DNA from: Ophioceras dolichostomum
Taxonomy: Eukaryota > Ascomycota > Sordariomycetes > Magnaporthales > Ophioceraceae
Assembly: GCA_003049485.1 (NCBI GenBank)
Contig: PYST01000275.1
Location: 1-53,952 of the forward strand
Length of the DNA stretch: 53,952 bases
Direction: 5' to 3'
The notes beneath the pieces are model-generated. The model did not search any database and was not told where the DNA came from. It saw only the letters and a program-made list of their open reading frames with translations. A program made the position numbers and the translations under genes. Of this stretch, positions 33,801-43,383 are shown one piece after another (position 1 is the first letter of the stretch; every line of letters begins with the position of its first letter).

Positions 33801-36800
33801 CGCCGTCGCAGTCCTCGACGATGATCCAGAAACTCTCGGCGGCTCCGTGCAGCTCGTCGTCCCACTCAAACTTGGGCGTGATGGTCAGCTCGACGCGCAG
33901 CATCGACCGCGTCAGGGGCTGCACATGCTCCTGGATCTCGAGGCGAGGGAATTTGGCCACGAGCCCACAAACGACGCGTCCGGCTTTAGGCATGCCCAGC
34001 AGCTCGCCCATGCGCGGCGGGTCGAGGTCGAAGTAGCTGCTCCACGGAATGCCAGTGCCGCGCTCCGCTTTGCCAACGATGTCGCGCGGGCAGGACGGGA
34101 ACTGCCGCAGCGGTGACATGGTCGGCCACATGCGCTTCTCCGCCATCTTGCACAGGTCCAGCGCCGTCTTGGCCACCGATGCCCAGCCCTTTTTCAGCGT
34201 GATCTCGAAGATGGCGCGCAGGATACGGCCGGCGGATTGCGTGACGTACACCATGTCGGCCATCAGGGCGAGTCCGTCTAGCTTTAGCCGCGAGATGTAG
34301 GCCTGCAGTAGCACGTTGATCTTGGCATGGGGTTCCTCGATGCTCTCCTTAACTGGGATGGGCACACTGCCTAGCAGCTTGGCCAGCTCTAGCTTCTCCT
34401 CCTGGCGGACGGGTATGTATTTGAACTCGGCGCTCAGGGCAAACACGCGGAAGAGCTCGATGGTCGAGATGTTGGGCTGGATCAGCGTGTTGTACGTGTC
34501 CATGGAGCCGTAGGTGATGTAGTAGTGCGATGCGATGCGCCCCAGCTCCGTGGACTGCAGCCGCCCTGTCTTCTCGTCGTACTTTATCAGGTTGCTTTTC
34601 CGCAGTACAGTCGCGGCTGAGTGGATCAGGTCGACGCGCTTCTGCTCCAGCGCCTCGTCCTGCTCGTACTCGGCCCCAACTTGGTACAGGCCGGGCGAAC
34701 GCAGCATGCGGACGAAGAGATACGTATACCCGAGCCACTCCACGCCCTCATCGCGGCTGCGCACGTTGCCAAGGACAACTTCCGCGTTGAGGTTGTCGGC
34801 CAGCTTGCTCACAAACTGACTCTCGATCGGCAGCTGCTGGTTCAGCAGTGAAAGATAGTACTGCACCTCGCTCTGGGTGGTGATGATTATGCCCTCGCCG
34901 TATGTATCGAACTGTGGCCGCCCGGCACGCCCCAGCATCTGGAGCACGTCCTGAGGGCTCAGTTCCACCCAGCTACCCTTTTCCGGAGAGTAGACCTGCG
35001 TCCCCTTGATGATGACAGTGTGCGCGGGCAGGTTAACACCCCACGCGAGCGTTGCTGTACAAACCAGCACTTGAATTGACCCTTCAGCGAAGAGTTCTTC
35101 GACATCCGTCCTGTCGGCTCGGCTCATTCCGGCGTGGTGGATGCCGAAGCCATACGGCAAGAGATCCCTGAGGTCGCGGTCGTTTGCCGACTCGGCCGCG
35201 TCCTTGAGGATCTCGCGACTGCCAGCGTCATGCTTCAGGATGTCGTTGATCGTCTCAGCCTCTAGCGCCCTGTCGCGGATGAACCGCGCCGTCTTGGCCG
35301 TCTCCTTGCGCGAGTGGACAAAAATGAGCATCTGGTTACGGTTCTTGCCCACGTGCTCGAGCACCTTGGTGTATGTGATCTCGTTCATCATGCGCAGCTG
35401 CTTGATCGGCTTCCTCTCGGTAACGCCGACAAACTCCTGGCGCAGGGGGCAGGGCCGGTACGACCCATCAAAGTGGAACATGCCCTTCTGCGGGTCGACG
35501 CGCAGGAAGCTGGCAACGTCACGGTAGTTGGGCAGCGTGGCCGAGAGACCGACTAGCCTGACCGGTTCCCCGGTACGCTCTGTCCTCCGGATAGTCCTGC
35601 TGACAATGCTCTCGAGGACGGGACCACGGTCGTCGTGCAACAGGTGGATCTCGTCGATGATGATGAGCCGCACCAGGTTTGTGTACGACAGATCCGTGGC
35701 TTTCCGGGTGATGACATCCCACTTCTCCGGCGTAGTGACGATGATCTGCGTTTCGGCGATTTGCTGCTTTGTGAGCTGCCTGTCACCCGTGAGTTCCGAC
35801 ACCTTAATGCCGTACGGCTCCAGGCGTTTGCCGAAGTTGCCGACCTGCTCCTGAACGAGGGCTTTCAGGGGCGCGATGTACACGATCTTGAAGGCATCTA
35901 GATCGACCTCGCCCGTCTCAGGATCTCGGTTTTTGCCGATCTCGCGCAGGATGGCCAGCATAGCGACGTTGGTCTTGCCACTACCTGTCGGCGCGCAAAT
36001 CAACATGTTCCCATCGTCCTCGAATACCGACGGGTAGCACTGCGACTGGATCTTGTTGAGCGCCCGGGTGGTGCCAAAGGGAACCCGAGCCCACTCGGGC
36101 ATCTCCATGATGGGAATCGACACGTCTTTAGCATCGCTGCGCTTCTTCGGTGGTGGCACGTGGATCTCCTCGTACCCCTTGAACGTCCGCTTCTTCGTTC
36201 CCTCCGGCAGATTCACCCTCGGGTTGGTGTTGAGGTGGTTGCCCTGGTCGAACACGAGGTTTTCCAGGTTGATGAGCTTCTTAGGCTGGAGCCCGCCGAC
36301 GAGACGGCCATCCGTGTTCTCCGGCTTGGCTGTCTTGCCGTCTGTGGCACCGGACTGGTCAATGTCCATCTTGATTTCCATTTTCGCCTTCTTCTGCCCA
36401 TCGCCGGCAGTGGCCCTGCCGTGGAGCTCGTCCAGTATCCAGCGCAGTCCCTCAGAAGCCATCTCTCGCTCAACAGCGGTGCGCTCGTCGCTATTCTCGG
36501 ATCGAGCCAGCTTCGTGAGCCATACCACCTTTTCGCGGTTTTCAATGAGCTTCTGGACGACTTCGTGGTGTTCATAGTCGAACAGCTCCATAAGGTCGTT
36601 CTCGATCTCCCGCAGCTGTTTTGGCTCTCCTTCATCACTGTCTGGCTCGCCTGACAGGATGTTTAGGGTAGCATATGTTTTGTCATGCTGGGTATGGGGG
36701 TCGGGGTAGAGCTTGCCGATCTGGCGTTGCAACCAGAATGCGTCTATGTCACGAGCTGCTATGAAGTTGGCTTCGCTCGACTTGTCCTGAGGATTTTTGC

Positions 36801-37641
36801 CCTTTAGTGCCGAGTCGAGAACCATGGCGTCCTCCTCATCAGCGTCCTCCGCCATTTCGACGTCTGGCTTGTCTTGTCCCTCGCCTTCCTCTTCCTCTTC
36901 CTCATCCTCCTCTTCGTCTTCCGAAACATCGCGAACCTCATGAACGATGCCTTCCCCATCTTCGTCGTCGTCTTCAAAGTCGACGGCCACGCCCTGCCGG
37001 TCGTCAATCTCCTCGTCGTCCTTGGCTCCATCCTCATCATCGTCGTCTTGGGCATCGTAGTCAGTGATCTTCTTGCCGAGGTTAACCAGCTGGTTGAACT
37101 CCTTCGGCGAGATGCTGACTCCTGTGATATCCTCTATCTCCTTCTTCCGGTCGATGTCCTTAAGGTCGTCATCTTTCAGATATTCGAGAACGGCGTCGGC
37201 TGCGCTCCGTACAACCTCGTGTGGCACATCGCCCAACTTCTCAGAAACGGCAGAGAGAAGAAGTTCGAACGTTGCCCTTGTCGCGGGAGTTCGGGGTCGG
37301 TAGCGGAGGCCCTCAACCAGCATATCGGCAGTAGACAGGATGCCGCCTCCCTGTGCCTCGACTTTCCGCTTGCGCTGCTGCTGGCGAGCAAGGATGTCCT
37401 CTCCCTCGCCTATGCGGCCCCGTTCGACATTTGGCAGGCCTGAAGGTCGATCCCTCTTCGGCGCTTGATCTCTGGCGATGCGCGAGCCCATCTCCTGGAT
37501 AGACAACCTGCCGGCGAGAGACTCTGGGTCGCCCGTAGCTTCATCGGCTCGGCGCGTAATAAATCGGCGGTCCGCCTGGAGGACCAGGTTGGACATCGCC
37601 GAGTACTTGTACTGCGACACATCGCGGTGGTAGTCCGACAT
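30842..37641 (-). CDS. BRR2: U5 snRNP helicase Brr2 (pre-mRNA-splicing helicase)
   Basis: Two exons: 31490-37641 and 30842-31409, one intron 31410-31489 (GTACGT...CAG, 80 bp), 2239 aa. The join gives ANEFGIKDIFDFMDAMNPEEN in the C-terminal Sec63 unit. The start MSDYHRDVSQYKYSAMSNLV is typical. There is an N-terminal regulatory region with acidic stretches, then cassette 1: Walker A APTGSGKT near 550-557, DEIH at 663-666, Sec63 unit. Cassette 2 follows: Walker A GAPTGSGKT near 1401, DELH at 1507-1510, second Sec63 unit ending in an acidic tail. Brr2 unwinds U4/U6 in spliceosome activation. Oddity: a run of nine glycines directly after DELH in cassette 2, within otherwise conserved helicase sequence. 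It is divergent from the coiled-coil gene. Confidence 0.97.
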
Positions 37642-38297
37642 CGTGGCGGCTCTGAGGGTGGTTGGCTAGGTAGGGAGATATCTTCGAAGTGTTGCGAGGT
37701 CGGCGTGGGAGCGTATTGCTCTCTGCTGCCTCCCGCCCAGGCGACAGCTGCGGCGGGGTGACTAAATCAAGGCCGCGAGCACGATGTCAACGGAGACGCG
37801 TAAAAGTGAATAGGTCCTAGTATTTTAGGAGGACGCCCCTCGGCTCGAGGAAGGACTGGCGCTCGTCGTTGAAGGAGGAATTTTGGTGTCGTTGTTGGGA
37901 ATCCAAGTGTGTGCGTCACTGTGGTTTGAGCGCTGTCGACCTACAGTGATAACTTTTTTTTCGATTTCAGCGATTTACACCGCGCATGATTCTGTGGAGC
38001 CCCATTGGTCAGGCATCCCCAAGTAAACAAAATGCCCTGGACCATCAACCACAACACACTCATCACTTATCATCATCAGTCTTCCTTCACATATTCCTAG
38101 GGCCGCAGAATTTTCTTGACGATCAAGCGTCTGACGATTGCTTTCTTCGTACTCTGTGGTGTTTTCTTTCCACTCTCTCACCGATAATTACCAAGTATTT
38201 ACCCACGGGTCAGTCACAGTCGTGGCCCGCGCCAGCCGACCTGTCGCTCCCGCTCCGCTCTTGCTGTCGCTCCCACCCGCACTGTCTCTGGTGAACA
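37642..38297. promoter_or_regulatory. Divergent promoter region between BRR2 and the coiled-coil gene
   Basis: 656 bp between opposite starts. A CTAGGTAGG motif lies at 37666-37674 in the BRR2 leader and a T-run at 37950-37957. No clear core element. Confidence 0.45.
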
Positions 38298-39926
38298 ATG
38301 GAGAAGGCTCGCGAAGCGCTTGCACCGTTCATCAAGCCACGGGATGAAGTCGCTCATATCCGCAAAATCCTCGGCGCGCATCTAGATGCATGTCTCGAGA
38401 GCGGAGGCAATGCGACTGGTGTTCGGAAACCCCTTTCTCTGGTGGATCTGCCCGCCCCTGTCACGCTGTCCCCTGAAGTGCGAGGGCTCCAGAGAGAGTA
38501 TCTCAAGGCCCTTAACGCAAATTTGAAAGCACGGAGAGAATATGAGGCTGCGAAAGCGCGAGAGGGCCATCATTGTCAGCCTACAGAGTCTCGGGGCCCC
38601 GCTTCTGGCGGGATCCTGGAAGACCACATGCTGTCTCTCAAGCTGCGCAAGAAACAGCAACGCCTCCAGGCCATTACGAAATGCTTGGACCTGTTGAACC
38701 AAATGCCGGCTGCGTCTCCGGATTTCTTAGACCCCGGCCAGATTTTCAGGGACTGCCCGCCTCTTCCAGATGTGCCCAAGGATGCGGTCAGCAGTTTCGT
38801 CCTTGACAAGACTCTCTCCCAGGCAAGCCTCGACGAGCTGCTCGACAGGTTGCAGAAAACGGTTCTGCGCGCAAGGCTACTACTTAGAAGAGAAGAACAA
38901 CTTCTCGACGAGGTCAAAAACAAGAGGTCATCAGCTCGCAGGACAGATGGCCAGGCTGGAGTCGATGGCTCCAAGCTGAGCGCTCTAACGGCAACCCGTG
39001 ATGAGCTCATCAGCTGGATGGAGATGGAGCTTGCCAAAGCTTCAGGAGAAGGTTCCGCTGAGTCCAAGGGTGGACCCTCAGGCCGCGCGAGGCAAATGGC
39101 GGAGAGCAGGGCGCATGTAGACGAGCAACTATCGGCCATCAAACACAAATATGACGAGTACCTCGCCGCCAGAAAGGCACTCCTCCAGCTCGTCAGTCAG
39201 AAGCGTCAACCAACCCTCAAGCCGCCAATGGACCCGCCAGCGTCTGCTTCCATCCCTGAAGCCTCGAGACTTGGCCCCACACCATCCCAAGCAGCCCACA
39301 CATATCTACACGCACCCTATCTCGAGAGGCTGCTCGCCATATCCCACGAGCAGAAAGGCCTCATCGCCCACAAGTCACATTTCAATGTCAGCCTAGCCAA
39401 GCAGACCAAGGATACCTGCCAGTCCCTCGATCATCTAGCCGAGGAGAGTCAGTTGCTCCCAAAGTACCCGATGAGGGGAGCGCACTCTCGCCAGCTCCTC
39501 GGCGACAACGGCGGCCTGAGTGGCATCGGTTCGTCTGGCCCCGAGGACTCGACCGTGTCCAGCCGGGCTCAGAGGTGGGTTTTCGCGGCCGAGTCAGCCA
39601 AGATCGCCACGCTGGAGAACGTGGCTGGGAGGACTGAGGAGTGGGAGATGGCGCTGGACGGGTCGACGAGGCATCTCGGCGAGATCGATCGGTTACTCGG
39701 GCGGCAGAGCTATGTGCCGGGAGACGAGATCAGCTTGGAGCTCGAGGCTGGAGGTGAGGGCTCGGATATATGGCTGTCGCAGAATCAGCCTCCGTCAGAT
39801 AAGGGAGCAGGAGCAGAGTCCAAGCGGCAGGATGGAAAGGCGAAGAAGGCTGGGATAAAGACAGATGTCTGGGCCGCTCTAGACGGCGACTTGGGGCTGA
39901 TTCGAGACGAGACTGTAGCCAACTAA
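38298..39926 (+). CDS. Coiled-coil protein of unknown function
   Basis: Single exon, 542 aa, ATG in an ACAATGG context. I do not recognise a named family. Visible: long charged helical segments with heptad-like spacing around residues 60-90 (LQREYLKALNANLKARREYE), 110-140 (LRKKQQRLQAITKCLDLLNQM), 175-215 (LDELLDRLQKTVLRARLLL) and 265-300 (HVDEQLSAIKHKYDEYLAA). Proline-rich and acidic segments separate them, and the end reads DVWAALDGDLGLI. There is no signal peptide or membrane segment. The pattern suits a structural or scaffold protein, for example of cytoskeleton or kinetochore, but this is inference from coiled coils only. The clean long frame without introns and next to BRR2 supports a real gene. 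Confidence 0.85.
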   Translation: MEKAREALAPFIKPRDEVAHIRKILGAHLDACLESGGNATGVRKPLSLVDLPAPVTLSPEVRGLQREYLKALNANLKARREYEAAKAREGHHCQPTESRGPASGGILEDHMLSLKLRKKQQRLQAITKCLDLLNQMPAASPDFLDPGQIFRDCPPLPDVPKDAVSSFVLDKTLSQASLDELLDRLQKTVLRARLLLRREEQLLDEVKNKRSSARRTDGQAGVDGSKLSALTATRDELISWMEMELAKASGEGSAESKGGPSGRARQMAESRAHVDEQLSAIKHKYDEYLAARKALLQLVSQKRQPTLKPPMDPPASASIPEASRLGPTPSQAAHTYLHAPYLERLLAISHEQKGLIAHKSHFNVSLAKQTKDTCQSLDHLAEESQLLPKYPMRGAHSRQLLGDNGGLSGIGSSGPEDSTVSSRAQRWVFAAESAKIATLENVAGRTEEWEMALDGSTRHLGEIDRLLGRQSYVPGDEISLELEAGGEGSDIWLSQNQPPSDKGAGAESKRQDGKAKKAGIKTDVWAALDGDLGLIRDETVAN

Positions 39927-40275
39927 ACTGACCAAGAGTGACAGTTCATGGGCGTTGTTACTTTCGAGTCCAGCCGGATCACAAAATGTCATTGCATGCT
40001 TGTGCCCAACTGTATATGCCCAACTGTATATACACTCGCGGATGAGATGTCTCGTATTGCAACAAGATCCAGCCTTAACAAACAATGGAGGTAAAGGAGG
40101 AATACCCGTTCCGTAGAGATGGAATAAATAAATCTGCGACCAGGCAAAGGGCAAAGCATGTGCGATATACGAAGCAAAATGACACTAACATCCCGGTAAT
40201 ACTTGAGGACTGAGGGCACACGAGTATAAATCACGCCTACGCACTTGAAAAGAGCAATATTAAAACTAGAAGCAA
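39927..40275. other. 3' flank of the coiled-coil gene
   Basis: This is the downstream region of the coiled-coil gene, up to the SINE-like element. It contains two tandem copies of TGCCCAACTGTATA (40001-40029 region), likely a small local duplication. AATAAATAAA at about 40122-40131 may be 3'-end or A-rich sequence. No gene. Confidence 0.45.
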
Positions 40276-40487
40276 AAATCAAAAAGCTTACCGGACAGCC
40301 CACTCGAGGTGTTCGGCTACGAAAACCACCCAAGGGTAGTTTCACTCCGTGCGGTGAACTGGCGTCCATCCACACATCCGTCGGTGTTGCGGTGATAGAA
40401 TCATCCACATGGTCACCACGGGGAGTCGAACCCGCGGTTCGAGGGGCCACTTACGTGGGCACTTGACCGCTGCGCTACCTTGACCGA
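40276..40487 (-). mobile_element. tRNA-like / SINE-like element with Pol III boxes
   Basis: On the minus strand the head starts GGTCAAGGTAGCGCAGCGGTCAAG. It contains a full A-box match (TAGCGCAGCGG) and, after normal tRNA spacing, an exact B-box (GGTTCGACTCC), followed by GTGGTGACCA that pairs partly with the 5' end (GGTCA/TGACC). The region where the anticodon stem should be does not pair, and the T-stem and acceptor stem have mismatches, so it is not a functional canonical tRNA. About 130 bp of unrelated sequence follow, ending in GTAAGCTTTTTGATTTTTGC, with T-runs that suit a Pol III terminator. This head-body-T-run layout fits a tRNA-derived SINE. No target-site duplication was found. Confidence 0.55.
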
Positions 40488-40489
40488 GT

Positions 40490-40792
40490 CCTGAATTTCA
40501 TTGTTGGGAATCGTCGCGGTGGAAGAAATATTTAAGGCCTTAGACGCGTCAGTCGCGTCGCCGGCGAGGAGATGGGATGAGTGGGCGAGTAAATGGGGAA
40601 ACCGCGGCCGGGCCAGGGAAGGCACGCGACCATATGCAGTCCCTAGGGTGGGTGGAACACGGTCGGAGGCTATCCGAACTCGACCGACCCTGATATTTTA
40701 ACGGCTACCAATGCAAAAAGATAGGAGTGTGAGAAGGGGCTCGACAGGCCCAAGATTGTGGTATCAGTAAAAGTCAATGCAGGCTACAACAG
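40490..40792. other. Spacer between the SINE-like element and the RFC2 3' end
   Basis: About 300 bp. No ORF or repeat that I can support; it holds the RFC2 3' UTR. Confidence 0.4.
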
Positions 40793-42230
40793 CTATGAAC
40801 TCGCTAGCTTCCTCCCTGCCATAATGCCAGACACCCTTAAGCAGAGGTCCAGGATGGATAGATGCTCGTCAGCACCATCGACTAGACGCTTGTCGATCTC
40901 CGAGAAAACCATCACGATCTCGTTCTTCTGGATATCTGGGATCAACTCGTTGAATACGATCGCCTGGTACAGCTGTACGTGTGTGTGGGAGTCGTCATGT
41001 CTTAGCCGCACTGCCATTTTCCCATTTTTCCCCTTGGATTTTTGAGATAGTTCGCTGCTTACCTGAGATACGACCTGGCCGGCACTCCATCCGTCGGCGA
41101 CCAAATCCTCCACCACTTTCGCGACAGACTGGTAAGTCTGCCCCACCGCTCGGGGCTGCATAGCCTCGACCAGCCTCTCGACCGTCTTCTCAGGGATGAC
41201 GCCCGCAATATCCTCGACGATCTTAGCTGTCACAGGCTCCGCGTCCACGTCCATGCCCTCGTCACCATCGCCGGCCTTGTCGGTGCGACCCGCGCCGACC
41301 AACCTCGCGGCGCTCTGCAGGAAGGTGATCGCCTTCCGCAGATCGCCCTCGCTGCAGGCAATGAGAGCGTTAACGGCACCGTCCTCGAGCACGACGCCCT
41401 CTCGGGACGCGATGTCCTCCAGGCGAGCACGGGCGTTGCCCTGGTCGAGGCTCTTGAAGCGGAACTTGCTGCAGCGGGACGCGAGCGGGTCGATGATGCG
41501 CGTGACGTAGTTGCAGACCAGGCAGAATCGTGTGATCTTGCTGTACGTCTCCATGGTGCGGCGCAGAGCGCTCTGAGCGTCTTGTGTCATGGAGTCGGCC
41601 TCGTCTAAGATAATGATCTTGAACGGAGGGCATGGGTACTTGGTCTTATAGCCAGGCGGTGGGTTTGTGAGCTGCATCCTGGCAAAGTCCTTCACCTTCT
41701 CCCGCACAATAGAGATTCCTCGCTCATCCGAGGCGTTCAGCTCGAGCACTCGGGACTTCATCAGCTCCGGCCCGTATAACTCCTTGGCCAGGGCCAAGAT
41801 CGTCGACGTCTTGCCCGTGCCTGGAGGGCCGTAGAAGAGCATGTGTGGTAGCTTGGGAGCAATTTCTGTCAGAAGAAAGCGAGGAGAGGTGTGAAGGATC
41901 ACAGAGGGGTGAGGGAGAGGGAGAGTACATCTGTCACGCACATTTGACGCCTGCAACGTGCGCTGCAGCACAGTTACGGTGTGATCTTGAGCCGTGACAT
42001 CGCTCAGAGTTTTCGGCCGACTTTAGGCAAGCAAAAGGGTGGGAAATGTTAGTGCTATGAATATTCCCCAGATCCCCCCAGCAGATGGTTCCCCACGAGT
42101 CGTGTATTTCTCACTATTTCTCAACCCAAGGCTGCGCTCTCGTAGTCTCGGGAGTCTGCTTGTCTTGCTTGGCGGCCGTCGCACCGTTTGCGGCGGCCTG
42201 TTTCCTGGCCTTCAGATCGAAGAAGCTCAT
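40793..42230 (-). CDS. RFC2: Replication factor C subunit 2 (yeast Rfc2 / human RFC4 type)
   Basis: Four exons: 42115-42230, 41942-42020, 41063-41851, 40793-40972; introns 94, 90 and 90 bp; 387 aa. The splices rebuild QPWVEKYRPKTLSDV and QASNLPHMLFYGPPGTGKT (Walker A at about residues 73-80). DEAD-box motif ILDEADSMTQDAQSALRR follows near 145, the arginine-finger region is LASRCSKFRF, and the collar domain is at the C-terminus. ELNASDERGI and the VCNYVTRII segment identify the Rfc2/RFC4 group. RFC loads PCNA at primer-template junctions. The last intron (40973-41062) is a multiple of three with no stop in frame, so its retention would insert 30 residues rather than truncate. Confidence 0.95.
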
Positions 42231-43383
42231 TCTCGCAACGAATGTCAGAGATGCGAATTTACGGAGTGACACGCAAAACGCATAGGCACCCTAGTTCGAG
42301 CAGAAAGTCGTGCCCGATTCGTGAACCTAGATGTTAGGGAGGTTGCAGATACCAGCTTCCGTCATGGGGGAAGCACTTAACGCGCTTCGAGACGCGTTTT
42401 CTGAGCACTGGTCCGTGCGGAGAGACCCCTGTTCACAGCCGTGAGAGCGTGGCCATGGAGGGGCAAATCCGCCGAGACCCGCTGTGGGGTTCAACCATCC
42501 TCTCCCTACTCCCCAGATCCGTGGCGGTCCGCAAGGCTACCAAGTCCACCGCATGTCGTGGCATAACTTAACCTTTTCTTGTCGAGTAAGATATTTCGTG
42601 TTCTCGGCGTACTCCCATTTGAGTCGCTCATAGCTGTGCTACGAAGCACGGATTGGATGGGATCGGAATGCTAACTGGGATTGTGGCTCCGACTTGTCCC
42701 TCTGGAGACCTGGCAGGGGTACCTGTAGGTAAGGGAGTAGGTGCCTGTAAACTTTGATCTGACACCGCACACCCTCATGAGAATCGGATTCCGTGCTAGT
42801 AAGCATAGATGCTAGGTGCATGCGTGGAGCACCTCAACGTCTCGCAGGAGACAGGCTTCTTTGCCAAGCAAATTTGAGGCTGCAGGGACGGGAGTCAATT
42901 TCCAGCCTCGTCTTTCCGTTGGTCACCTGTTGCCTGCGTCAACCGTTGCCAGCAGGACAAGATGACAAGCTTAATCTGGAAGAGAAAATGGAATTGAAAA
43001 CTGTGACAGCCATCGTCCTGTCGTCCATTGTGCTGCCGCCTGGCTGTTGGTGAATGACTTTCACCCACTGTCTGTCAGGCACCCTGGCAGCCTACCAGCC
43101 TAACTTTACCCCACCTTCCGCTGTCGACCTTATGTTCTCCCCACCATGAGGAGCAGCCACCACCCAACCTTCCCACCAACACTTGGAGTCACCTTATCGA
43201 TCCGACCTCCAAACACCATTAATATCGCCCACCCCCGAAACTAGATGAAGCTGCGCATATCACGACATTGGTGTATCCCATAATCCGGAACTACCGCAGT
43301 TTCATGAGGATTGGAACACCTCCGGCACTCCCCCCGACCGTCCCTCACGAGTGGCCCGCCATTCGACAGTCGAGACCGCAATC
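42231..43383. other. Divergent spacer between RFC2 and the tandem-UBC E2
   Basis: 1153 bp between opposite starts; both promoters lie here. A TAGG-type segment is at about 42718-42747 (CCTGTAGGTAAGGGAGTAGGTGCC). No ORF with recognisable content. The E2 leader just before 43384 is C-rich. Confidence 0.45.

Noticed and set aside
40413..40487. A functional tRNA gene at the B-box match
   Set aside because: The anticodon stem does not pair and the T-stem and acceptor stem are mismatched; a SINE or pseudo-tRNA fits better.
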